From Petrosia ficiformis (lineage: Eukaryota > Porifera > Demospongiae > Haplosclerida > Petrosiidae): DNA of 64,000 nt. Position numbers and translations under genes: made by a program. The stretch covers positions 7,274,001-7,338,000 of the forward strand of contig OX345636.1 in NCBI GenBank assembly GCA_947044365.1, read 5' to 3'. Of this stretch, positions 1-9,839 are shown one piece after another (position 1 is the first letter of the stretch; each line of letters starts with the position of its first letter). The notes under the pieces are model-generated. The model was not told the DNA's origin. It was given only the letters and a program-made list of their open reading frames with translations, and did no database searches.

Positions 1-420
1 GCTGGTCTGCTCAGTCTCAAACACACACAGCTACAACAGCTATTAATGTAGTTTCCACATGCTGATTTCATTCTGCTGGTCTGCTCAGTCTCAAACACGC
101 ACAGCTGCAACAGCTATTAATGTAGTTTCCACATGCCGATTTCATTTGATTTCATTCAGAATCATCAGTGTGTTGTACCTCTCACACACATTCGTTTTCG
201 TTTAGCATGCTAGCAATAGGTGTAGAAACAATTAACAAACAAACAAGTAGCCACAATGGCTTATAAAGTATTGAAGAAGCCACTCTGGCTTGACAATCAG
301 CCAGTATGTACATGTATAGTAATGTATTCATTATAAGTTATTAATTTCAATTCCTGCTATCAATACTGTTTACTGGAAAATGATACTGGTTGGATTTGAG
401 CATACCTTAAAATAAATTTA
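1..420. repeat. third partial copy of the local duplication unit
   Basis: This stretch is nearly identical to 2098-2577 and 11745-12250. Shared landmarks are the repeated ctgctggtctgctcagtctc, the motif gcatgctagcaatagg, and the run ending gagcatacctta. It contains no open frame of note. It joins the transposase remnant at about 435 through a small deletion relative to the other copies (acctacacag here, acctatacag there). I read it as the right end of a further duplication copy lying mostly to the left of the window. Confidence 0.75.
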
Positions 421-439
421 TTATTACCTACACAGCAAT

Positions 440-1245
440 ATGATGGATGGACATTCAAGTCATTATAACCCAGAGGTTATCAGAGCAGCAGCTAAAGAGA
501 AAATTATTCTTTTCACTCTTCCACCCAATACCACCCATATTACTCACTCAACCACTTGATAAAGGGGCATTTGGCCCCCTTAAATCATGCTGGAAACGTG
601 TGTGTCACGAATTTTATACCAAAAACCCTGGACGGGTAGTGTCCCGTTTTGATTTTTCAGCTCTTTTCTCCGAAGCATGGAAACTATCAATGACCCCCCA
701 AAACATAATATCGGGGTTTCAAGTAACTGGTGTATATCCATTTGATAGAAATCGAGTGCTGGTGCACTTACAAGAAAGTGGTTCAAAATTCCAACCGGAA
801 AGTCTAATCCAAAGTACAGGCTTAGCCTATATACCTCTCTACAGTCCAGTGTGTAAGCGATCAAGACCTGATACACTCTCTGATGGTGATCTACATGTAC
901 TACGACAGTCACATTCCAGTGATTTGTTAGCCGGAGATGACCTTGATTTTTACTGTGATCAGTCACTGTTGGAGAGATCATTATCTGAGGGTAACATTAG
1001 CAGAGATTCTACTCCTTTTAAAAGAGCAACATCAATCAGCAGATTTCTTAATACTCCTTGTGTTCCAAATAAGATAACTACGAAAAATACAAAGTCCTGT
1101 GGGAAGGTTTCAACTAGCCTTGAAAACATAAAATTGTTAGAACAAAAGAAGAAAGCTAAAGAAAAAGAGCAACAAGAAAAGGAAGAACGTAAAGCTCAGA
1201 GAGCAGCAAAGGCCAAAGCTAAGATACAAAAGAAAGGTAGTAAAG
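440..1245 (+). pseudogene. pogo/Tigger-type DDE transposase, C-terminal part, frameshifted
   Basis: The frame starting at 440 reads MMDGHSSHYNPEVIRAAAKE and then LPPNTTHI, the region after the second catalytic Asp (DGHSSH) in DDE_1 transposases. At 542-549 the tetranucleotide ACTC is doubled, which shifts the frame. The protein continues in the frame of 549-1245 with QPLDKGAFGPLKSCWK (third acidic position), SRFDFSALFSEAWKLSM and GFQVTGVYPFDRN, all typical of pogo/Tigger/jerky-like proteins. A long Lys/Glu/Ala-rich tail (EKEQQEKEERKAQRAAKAKA) follows. The N-terminal HTH and first Asp are missing. The left edge is the duplicated segment 1-420, so the element's 5' part has been lost or is interrupted. 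The coding frame runs to a probable splice donor at 1245/1246, phase 1. It is dead as a transposase unless rescued elsewhere. Family assignment is firm, exact subfamily uncertain. Confidence 0.8.
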
Positions 1246-1818
1246 GTAAAATGCTTTTGTACATTTATATTTCTGTTTTTCAGTAGGTAAAAATCCCACT
1301 GCTAATGTTCTCCCATCATATGATCAAGGAGATACATTCACCCAGGAAGAGTTGTCTCATCTTACTAGAGGTAGTAAAGGTAAAATGCTTTTGTGCATTT
1401 TATATATATTTCATTTAATGCTGTTTTTCAGTAGGTAAAAATCCTACTGCTAATGTTCTCCCATCATCTGATCAAGGAGATAAGTTCACTCAGAAAGAGC
1501 TGTCTCGTTTTACTAGAGGTAGTAAAGGTAAAATGCTTTTGTACGTTTATATTTCATTTAATGCTGTTTTTCAGTAGGTAAAAATCCCACTGCTAATGTT
1601 CTCCCATCATCTTATCAGGGAGATAAGTTCATTCAGAAAGAGTTCTCTCATTTTACTAGAGGTAGTAAAGGTAAAATGCTTTTGTGCATTTTATATATAT
1701 TTCATTTAATGCTGTTTTTCAGTAGGTAAAAATCCCACTGCTAATGTTCTCCCATCATCTGATCAAGGAGATAAATTCACCCAGGAAGAGTTGTCTCATC
1801 TTACTAGAGGTAGTAAAG
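1246..1818 (+). repeat. tandem array of four 96-nt mini-exons with 47-52 nt introns
   Basis: Exon-like blocks lie at 1284-1379, 1432-1527, 1575-1670 and 1723-1818. Each is exactly 96 nt and each begins after ctgtttttcag and ends AGTAAAG before gtaaaat. The preceding exon ends at 1245 with the same AGTAAAG/gtaaaat junction. The spacers are 38, 52, 47 and 52 nt. Splicing is phase 1 throughout, so each block adds 32 residues with the pattern VGKNPTANVLPS, then TQEELSHLTRGSK, with no stop across the four blocks. Unspliced, the frame closes at once on TAG (1284-1286). If the last donor is not used, the frame runs on to TAA near 1890. I infer that the transposase 3' exon and its intron were duplicated as a unit. 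Splicing itself is not shown by sequence alone. Confidence 0.65.
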
Positions 1819-2600
1819 GTAAAATACTTTTGTGCATTTTATATATATTTCATTTAATGCTATTACAATGTATGATAATAATGGTGATGTAAAGGATAGA
1901 ATGTGCTGACCTTTTATATCTCTTCACCGTATAAAAATGTTGAACACATGCATACATTGTTTATCATGTTAATAATTTAAAATTATGTTTAAGTACACGT
2001 TTGGCATAATTTCTCTCTCCTTGACTTGTGTCATGTCTGCATGTGTTCACATATAATAGCATCAATACTTGAAGTATAGTCATAAAAATGTTTCATTCTG
2101 CTGGTCTGCTCAGTCTCAAACACGCACAGCTACAACAACTATTAATGTAGTTTCCACATGCTGATTTCATTTCATTTCATTCAGAATCATCCTACTGGTC
2201 TGCCAGTGTGTTATAGTTCTCACACACATTCGTTTATATACATGTACTACTTCCATTTACTTGTGACATCCTTAGCATTGTATTCAACACTTACAAGACA
2301 CAAGAATATATGAATATATTATTTCTGACCATACATATACACACTGTGTACATGCAGATTCATGTGCCTGGCATGCTAGCAATAGGTGTAGAAACAATTA
2401 ACAAACAAGCAAGCAACCACAATGGCTTATAAAATATTGAAGAAGCCACTCTGGCTTGACAATCAGCCAGCATGTACATGTATAGTAATGTATTCATTAT
2501 AAGTTATTAATTTCAATTCCTGCTATCAATACTGTTTACTGGAAAATGATACTGGTTGGATTTGAGCATACCTTAAAACAAGTGTATATAGAGAAAAAAA

Positions 2601-2972
2601 CATCCCTATGATTGTTTTACAAATTTAAGTGAAGATAAAAGTATCCTTATGACTGCTTTGTGGTGTCCAGAATTCAGTAATCATGGCTGACTTTATCAAG
2701 CATGAAAGACAACAGCTTATTATAGTTATTATTTTGATTATCTACTCTCCTGACCTTTCAAAGGACCTTGTAGAACTTTAGAAATATATTTCAGGCAGAA
2801 TAGCTAGCTATTAGTTACAGTTTCTACGTAAGCTCAACAGCTTTCTTTCTGCTGGTGTGTAGAGCTTGATCGCGCGTTCTTTTACGCGCCACGCCCATTA
2901 ATTGACCGAGCCCCCGGGAATGATGTAACTTCCTTAACTACGTATACAACCCATACTCGCGTAGGTGACACA

Positions 2973-3007
<35 letters not shown>

Positions 3008-3043
3008 ATACATCGAACCCGTGGGAAAGCAATCATAGGGATG
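2601..3043. mobile_element. MITE-like element with CATCCCTATGATTG termini
   Basis: The left end catccctatgattg(t)tttac and the right end gggaaagcaatcataggg(atg) are inverted copies. Related sequence occurs at 3367-3545, 12546-12728 and 22300-22440 in part, on the minus strand at 48490-48830, and an inverted right part at 11397-11530. The interior carries a (TA)n tract at 2971-3003 and the GC-rich piece cacgcccattaattgac. There is no coding frame. Duplication copy B lacks the insertion between gagcatacctta and aataaatttatt, which supports mobility. No clean target duplication is visible. Confidence 0.55.
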
Positions 3044-4555
3044 GCCCTACGGGCCATAATAAATTTATTATTAGTGTTGCACCTATACAGTAATTTGCCT
3101 ATATGGCTATATTTCACAATTCAAATTGCCTATATGCAGATCCAATCCAATATTGTCTGTGTGAAATACATGTATATAGTTGTATTTATCTAGTTTACAA
3201 CTGTTCACACATGGTGTAATGTTAATTATTCTATTGTTCATGTGCTGTACATTCTCGCCAAAGTAGATATACATGTACATGTAGTTACAGGCATATTCAG
3301 CCAAAGTTGCACATATCTTCAGATTGTACTTGTGCAGTCTGAACAAGTGTATATAGAGAAAAAAACATCCCTATGATTGCTTTACAAATTTGAGTGAAGA
3401 CAAAAGTATCCCTATGACTGCTTTGTGGTGTCCAGCATTCAGTAATCATGGCTGACTTTATCATGCCTAAAACACATTAGCTTATTATAGTTATTATTTT
3501 GATTATCTACTCTCCTGACCTTTCAAAGGACCTTGTAGAACTTTAGTGGTACATGTACATGTCAATAAAAAATCACCATACAGTACAGTAATTACTCATC
3601 ACAGTACAATAGTAGTAATTGATATACTTATCAATTCAGCATCACACTGGTGAGACTGTACTGACACTAGTGTTGTTTAATTTAGTATGGCAATAATGTC
3701 CACTTGTAGTTGAATAATTTCTATAACTTTTAGTTTTGTTATAGTTGACATGTAATTTAGTTATAGTTTAGTTAATTAAAAGTCAAAATGCCTTACTAAA
3801 AGTGGTTTGGTTATAAACAACACTAACTGACAGCTACTATAATTAAGTAAATTACTCATTTACTTAACTCAATGATTTTTTCATAAGATGTTGGAATCCA
3901 AGAATAACAGAATCAATTGTTTCATTTATAAAATTTCACAGGAGAGGATCGATACCCCTAAAACCCTCTACAGTGCATTACAGGTTTACAGTACCACCTC
4001 CCTCCACTCAGAATAACATTTGTATGAAGCCTGTATTAATTCCCTTTGATACACAAAACCAATTAGTTGTGTGTTTAATCACTTGTTTAATCACTTAATT
4101 AATCTGCATTTCTGAGGAATTGTTTGTACATCTACATCTACATGTACCTGTAGTACACCTGTACATGAAAAATTAATCTTCATTCATTATGCATTATACA
4201 GTATAATAATTATGTCAATAATAATTCACCATACAGTACATGTAGTTATACAGTAGTTTGACATAATTGATGTACTTGTCAATTGAACACCACAGTAGTG
4301 AGACAGTAATTACTGTTACATTATACTGACAGTACAACTAAGGTAATTACTGTTACTGTATGGTGAGATTTTATTGACATATACTGTATTATTAATTTTT
4401 TTGCTATACAATGTACTTGTAATTAAGTACAACATACAGCTGTACATGTGTATAGTGCTTGAAATAACATTTTCCAGACATTTATGCTCTTTGTCTGGGC
4501 TAAATTCCACAAATTGTCTGATTACACATGTAGATGTACTTATAATAATAATAAT

Positions 4556-4945
4556 CTGGTCTCATCCACGGGTTCATTGATTTAGCTAAGAAAGCCTTAT
4601 CCTTTATTGATGTGTGATGTCCATCATCAGTCTGTGGTGATCGGGATACACTTCTCTCACAAACAGTATCGAGAAATCATTTAAAATCTGACAAAATCCA
4701 TCAGCTTCTAGTATGCCTGTAAAAATGCAAATATTGGTAGCTCCTCTACAACTAATGTCTGCCCATACATGGACTTTGGCTGGATGCTTAGGATGACGTT
4801 TAGGACTTGGCTGCTCTCCCCTTTTCCCATGACAAAATCTCCTTTGAGACTGTATTTGAATAGAAGCTTCATCTGTCCAAATGACTTCTTCAAACTGACA
4901 TTCTGTGTTCTCTATTGTTCATGCAACACATTTCATTTTGTTGGG
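4556..4945 (-). pseudogene. Tc1/mariner-type transposase fragment
   Basis: The minus strand reads ECQFEEVIWTDEASIQ (first catalytic Asp in WTDEAS), then KVHVWADISCRGATNICIF and ILEADGFCQIL, then YPDHHRLMMD (second Asp). These are the conserved core blocks of Tc1-like DDE transposases. Just after MMD the expected short segment leading into HTS is missing and the frame breaks. It resumes one frame over as TSIKDKAFLAKSMNPW. An in-frame stop lies upstream of the first block. The same lesions are present in the copy at 14594-14983, so decay preceded the segmental duplication. Terminal repeats of this element were not identified. Confidence 0.75.
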
Positions 4946-5016
4946 CTGGTGTATCAGTTGACATTATACTGATCTTCTGAATGTCCAACCCAAGAGTGTT
5001 CGACTATTCAGACTAG

Positions 5017-6285
5017 TACAGTATGTATTGCATAAAGTAGTAATGTATTGCACTGTATAGTACAGTATGTATTACATAAAGTAGTAATGTATTGCACTGT
5101 ATAGTACAGTATGTATTGCATAAAGTAGTAATGTATTGCACTGTATAGTACAGTATGTATTACATAAAGTATTAATGTATTGCACTGTATAGTACAGTAT
5201 GTATTACATAAAGTAGTAATGTATTGCACTGTATAGTACAGTATGTATTGCATAAAGTAGTAATGTATTGCACTGTATAGTACAGTATGTATTACATAAA
5301 GTAGTAATGTATTGCACTGTATAGTACAGTATGTATTGCATAAAGTAGTAATGTATTGCACTGTATAGTACAGTATGTATTGCATAAAGTAGTAATGTAT
5401 TGCACTGTATAGTACAGTATGTATTACATAAAGTAGTAATGTATTGCACTGTATAGTACAGTATGTATTGCATAAAGTAGTAATGTATTGCACTGTATAG
5501 TACAGTATGTATTACATAAAGTATTAATGTATTGCACTGTATAGTACAGTATGTATTACATAAAGTAGTAATGTATTGCACTGTATAGTACAGTATGTAT
5601 TACATAAAGTAGTAATGTATTGCACTGTATAGTACAGTATGTATTACATAAAGTAGTAATGTATTGCACTGTATAGTACAGTATGTATTGCATAAAGTAG
5701 TAATGTATTGCACTGTATAGTACAGTATGTATTACATAAAGTAGTAATGTATTGCACTGTATAGTACAGTATGTATTGCATAAAGTAGTAATGTATTGCA
5801 CTGTATAGTACAGTATGTATTACATAAAGTAGTAATGTATTGCACTGTATAGTACAGTATGTTTTACATAAAGTAGTAATGTATTGCACTGTATAGTACA
5901 GTATGTTTTACATAAAGTAGTAATGTATTGCACTGTATAGTACAGTATGTATTGCATAAAGTAGTAATGTATTGCACTGTATAGTACAGTATGTATTACA
6001 TAAAGTAGTAATGTATTGAACTGTATAGTGCAGTATGTATTACATAAAGTAGTAATGTATTGCACTGTATAGTACAGTATGTATTACATAAAGTAGTAAT
6101 GTATTGAACTGTATAGTGCAGTATGTATTACATAAAGTAGTAATGTATTGCACTGTATAGTACAGTATGTATTGCATAAAGTAGTAATGTATTGCACTGT
6201 ATAGTACAGTATGTATTACATAAAGTAGTAATGTATTGCACTGTATAGTACAGTATGTATTGCATAAAGTAGTAATGTATTGTAT
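5017..6285. repeat. 44-bp minisatellite, about 29 copies
   Basis: The unit contains gtagtaatgtattgcactg and tatagtacagtatgtatt(a/g)ca, with total period 44 bp. Units differ mainly by attaca versus attgca, which often alternate. Rarer variants (agtattaatg, tgttttaca, attgaactg...gtgcag) recur in blocks, a sign of higher-order amplification. Because 44 is not a multiple of 3, three units make a 44-codon open cycle on the minus strand, giving spurious long frames. The homologous array in copy B (15046-15390) has only about 8 units. Confidence 0.95.
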
Positions 6286-6564
6286 TTAGGGATGTGCAAT
6301 ATGTATTGATGTAGTGAAATATCTAAATTTACATTCAATATCGTGATACAGTATTTGCTTTTGGTGTGTCAATACACTGGAATGGACTGTTATTAGTAAA
6401 CCTGGTTTTTCGCATTTGTCTAATTTTATAACTAAAATCAATTATACATGTACATGTAGCTAGGTAGTGTGCAAAGCTTTAATTGATTTATTTTGCCAAA
6501 TAAGTCATGTAATGTTTTTAATATAAGCATTTCAATTATTATTTCAAATATCATGATACTATAT

Positions 6565-6789
6565 CAGTGTTTTTGATAAGCTCATATGGCGCACCATTGG
6601 CTCACAGTGCTTCTTATTTGCCACCGCACAGTTCTTTCTTTGGCCCAGTGGCACAGTTAATTATGATTATACTGTCAGTAACAGCATTAACTTTAAAGTA
6701 ATTGGCTCAAGATGTATTCCCTTAATGGCACACACACTAACCATTTTTGAGCCAATTTGGCCCAAGCTTCAAAAGTTATCAAAACTCTG
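6565..6789. mobile_element. 225-bp hAT-type MITE with perfect 8-bp target duplication
   Basis: The ends are CAGTGTTTTTGATAAGCT and the inverse of AAGTTATCAAAACTCTG. The flanking 8-mers at 6557-6564 and 6790-6797 are both TACTATAT. Copies of identical length lie at 17588-17812 and 39616-39840. The 8-bp duplication and CAG-type termini fit nonautonomous hAT elements. It is noncoding. Confidence 0.8.
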
Positions 6790-7215
6790 TACTATATTGG
6801 GATATTTTTGACAGCGATATGCAATACTATTATTTAGTTGTCACCTATATATGTACATGTACATTAACAGTACAGTACAGTACTGTACAGTACAGTACTG
6901 TACAGTATGTATTGTACAAATTGTACAGTAGTGCTGTATTGTATCAATACATTAACAGTACAGTACAATATGTACTTGTATTGTACAAAGTATAAAGTGG
7001 AACTGTATTTTGAGTATAGTATATGAAAATTCATGAACAAAAAGAGCATGCTAGCAATAAGCATGGAAACGATTAAGAAACATGTACATGTACCTTTTGC
7101 ATACCTGAAGTGTAGGATTGTGTAGTGCAATGTACAAACTGTGAGTATTATCACTTCAACTACTTGATACATGCAGTCACCATAATCCAGAATGTACTCT
7201 ACTCTACTCTACAGT

Positions 7216-7448
7216 TTTTTTTTAATTATTTTTATTATTATTTTAATATTTTTTAATTATAATAATGAAAATAATAAGTTAACATAAGAGGACGAGTAAA
7301 CGTATATGATTATTTAAATAGTGACCCTGCCCTCATGAAGGGCAAGGTCAATGTCTGAGTCAGGAGAAATAAAACAGTTACGGAAGAGGGACCGCGACCC
7401 TCGTAAACACATAATAGTTGATCTTAGCAAAGAGAAATTTAATTTACA
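7216..7448 (-). mobile_element. SINE-like retroinsertion with 13-bp target duplication
   Basis: TCTACTCTACAGT occurs at 7203-7215 and again at 7449-7461. The insert begins on the plus strand with a T-rich run, so read on the minus strand it ends in an A-rich tail, as retroposed SINEs do. A 5-bp stem with a 7-nt loop (gaggg/ccctc around 7386-7402) resembles a tRNA T-arm but lacks the canonical loop sequence. Duplication copy B has the empty site (18160-18200). Caution: the flank is itself a CTACT repeat, so the duplication is not fully independent evidence. Confidence 0.5.
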
Positions 7449-7607
7449 TCTACTCTACAGTACAGTACAGTACAGTAGAATACAATAAAGTACAATGTAC
7501 ATGTACATGTACATGTAGAGTTCAATGGAGTGTACTGTACTGTGTTTTATTATACTGTACCTAGTTTCAATTACAGTTGATATTTTCTGTTCTATATTTA
7601 TTTTCAG

Positions 7608-7853
7608 GGTCTTCTGGTCCAGTTACAGAAATTGCAAAAGATGGTAGAAAATCTTCCGGAGATGGCAAAGAAGCTTATGGATGATATCATAAAGGAATTG
7701 AATACAACATTAAAAGATGAGATCTCTGAGAATCTATTCATGACCCGAAGTGTTGATGAGATTATCTAGGGATATGAAGACCCTTTTCTAAAATATCTGT
7801 CACTTGATCTCTCATTTCTACCTTTACCCAAAGATGGAAGTTTCAATTTAGAG
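7608..7853 (+). pseudogene. CD36/LIMP-2 (scavenger receptor B)-like exon with internal stop
   Basis: A pyrimidine-rich acceptor (tttattttcag) precedes an 82-codon, phase-0 block ending GAG/gtatac. It reads LLVQLQKLQKMVENLPEM, then NLFMTRSVDEII, a stop TAG at 7767-7769, then GYEDPFLKYL. CD36-family ectodomains carry a conserved (R)T(V)(D)ELLWGY..P block, and the TAG sits exactly where the Trp is expected, so a single TGG to TAG change explains it. No other CD36 exon was found nearby, and the duplicated segment B lacks this exon. I read it as a lone relic exon. A read error or recoding is possible but unsupported. Confidence 0.6.
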
Positions 7854-8310
7854 GTATACGTGTGTTTGTGTTCCTTTGTGAAACTTTTCATGTTATGTAC
7901 ATGTACATGTACATGTACTTCTGATCAACATATAACCTTATGTACCTACACTGTACTTGTACATGTACATACATATACATGTACATGTACTTCTGATCAG
8001 CATATAACGTTATTTACCTACTTGTACATGTACATACATGTATTTATTATAATATATGTAGATGCAGTAAAGATGTAATTGTACATGTAGCTTATATAAT
8101 AATCACTATTAATCCTCATTGGGCATGTACTCCTAGCTAGCTGTAATGAGGAAGTACTGTATCACATGAGGGAATATAATATTGATCATGATAATCAAAC
8201 TCCTTTGTATATCTTGAACATACTGAAGGATTGTTTCATGTCCTGACTACACTAACTGATCTGTTAGTTAACTGTTTTATCTGATCATTCGTTTGCTTAG
8301 TATACAGTTT

Positions 8311-8515
8311 TTGTTGGGGGTTGTGTTGATCTTAGAATCATGCACTGTTTACTACAGACACTATTGGGGGTTGTATTGATCTTAGAATCATGCACTGTTT
8401 ACTACAGACACTATTGGGGGTTGTGTTGATCTTAGAATCATGCACTGTTTACTACAGACACTATTGGGGGTTGTGTTGATCTTAGAATCATGCACTGTTT
8501 ACTCAGACACCACAT
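8311..8515. repeat. 50-bp tandem repeat, four copies
   Basis: The unit includes ttgggggttgtgttgatctt and agaatcatgcactgtttact. Copy B of the segmental duplication has about two units at 18405-18495. No coding role is seen. Confidence 0.9.
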
Positions 8516-9528
8516 ATATACACACATGTAGTACGTGTACATGTACATGTAAGTCAATATAACTTTCATTTCATGAGAATTCTCAAAACGTGGCTATTAG
8601 GAGATAATGAAGAAAAGTAGTCAGCATGATTTATAACGAAGTTATGTTTTTTCAATCTCCATCTCTTGGCCGAATGACTTGATTACCATTTTGATATCTT
8701 AACAATACATGTAGTTTTTCCTGGATATCAAATATCATATGTTTTGCCACAAAATGGCTGAATAATGAACATTAAATCATTTGTTGGGAGAAAGGTTCAT
8801 TTCTGCAAACTGTACATGTATGTACATGTATGTATATATGTACATGTACATGTATATACAGGTCACTGTAGAATTAAAAGACGATAATTATGTAGTTGAT
8901 AAAATTCAATTACATCTTTACTGCAACTACATGTACATGTACATACATCAAAATTTGGTTAATAATTTGCACTTTAATTACATGTAACTGGAACTAAACC
9001 TTTTTAATAAGACTAATATCATTTTAATTAAAAAAACTAGACATATTATAACTACATGTACAATATGTGCATGTACATGTTTATTGGAACTGTCTTAGCT
9101 ATGCAGAAACACTAGTTATTGTCACTGTACAGCATACATGTACATGTACATGTAGATGAAGGGTATATTGTCTGTATTATGAAAGAAAGCCTTGTGTTGT
9201 GATGAAATTCTGAAAACAGATTGGTCAAGTGCAACACAGCTAATGCAAAGATCAGATCCTATCCTCATGTTAGATTGCACCTCACAATGTTGAATGAAGC
9301 ATATTGCACTTACAAAACAACACATTGATGTGATGTGAACTAGTAAAGAAACACTTTGCATCATATTGTGAATCAGCCTTTACTGTTAGTAGATCATTAT
9401 TGATGTCTGTAATAACATTACTAATAGTTATAAAGATATTTCTAATCATTGGAATTTTCTTATTGTTTTGTTGTCCTGACAGAATTGTACAGGATTCAAT
9501 GGCTCTATTATAGTCTATACTGGAAAAT

Positions 9529-9827
9529 ATGAGCATTGTATCAGTGTTGGTTGTATACTCGTAGCCCCTTCAGAGACAGAGAAACAGCGGTTCAAAGAAG
9601 GCAAGTCTAAGTTGGAGTGTGTGTGCCAAAGTAACTGGAGGCTCTTTTAACAGTGAACAGGAACATGTAGGTCTAAGAATAAGCACTGCATGTATTGATA
9701 AAGAAAGCCTGAAAATTATTCTTTTATATATATAGTTGAATAATGGAACTTAGACCTTCTTTGAACCGCTATTTCTCTGTCTCTGAAGGGGCTACGAGTA
9801 TACAACCAACACTGACACAATGCTCAT
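9529..9827. mobile_element. foldback element with 73-bp inverted arms
   Basis: The left arm 9529-9601 and right arm 9755-9827 are inverted, ungapped copies with few mismatches. They include gttggttgtatactcgtag, ccccttcagagacagagaaa and cggttcaaagaagg. The spacer is 153 bp. No equivalent was seen in duplication copy B, so it is probably an insertion after the duplication. It is noncoding, with no clear target duplication. Confidence 0.7.
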
Positions 9828-9839
9828 TGTCTTAAATTT

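Noticed and set aside
1246..1818. Simple intergenic minisatellite explanation for the 145-148-bp repeats
   Set aside because: Exact 96-nt exon length, constant phase, preserved frame and splice consensus at every border fit exon duplication better, though RNA evidence is needed.
5008..6065. Long minus-strand open frames (up to 161 codons) of repeated Tyr/Thr/Cys/Leu peptide
   Set aside because: They are the 44-bp minisatellite read in three successive frames. The unit simply lacks stops on that strand.
5017..6285. CRISPR array (regular repeats)
   Set aside because: The repeats are contiguous with no unique spacers, in a eukaryotic genome.
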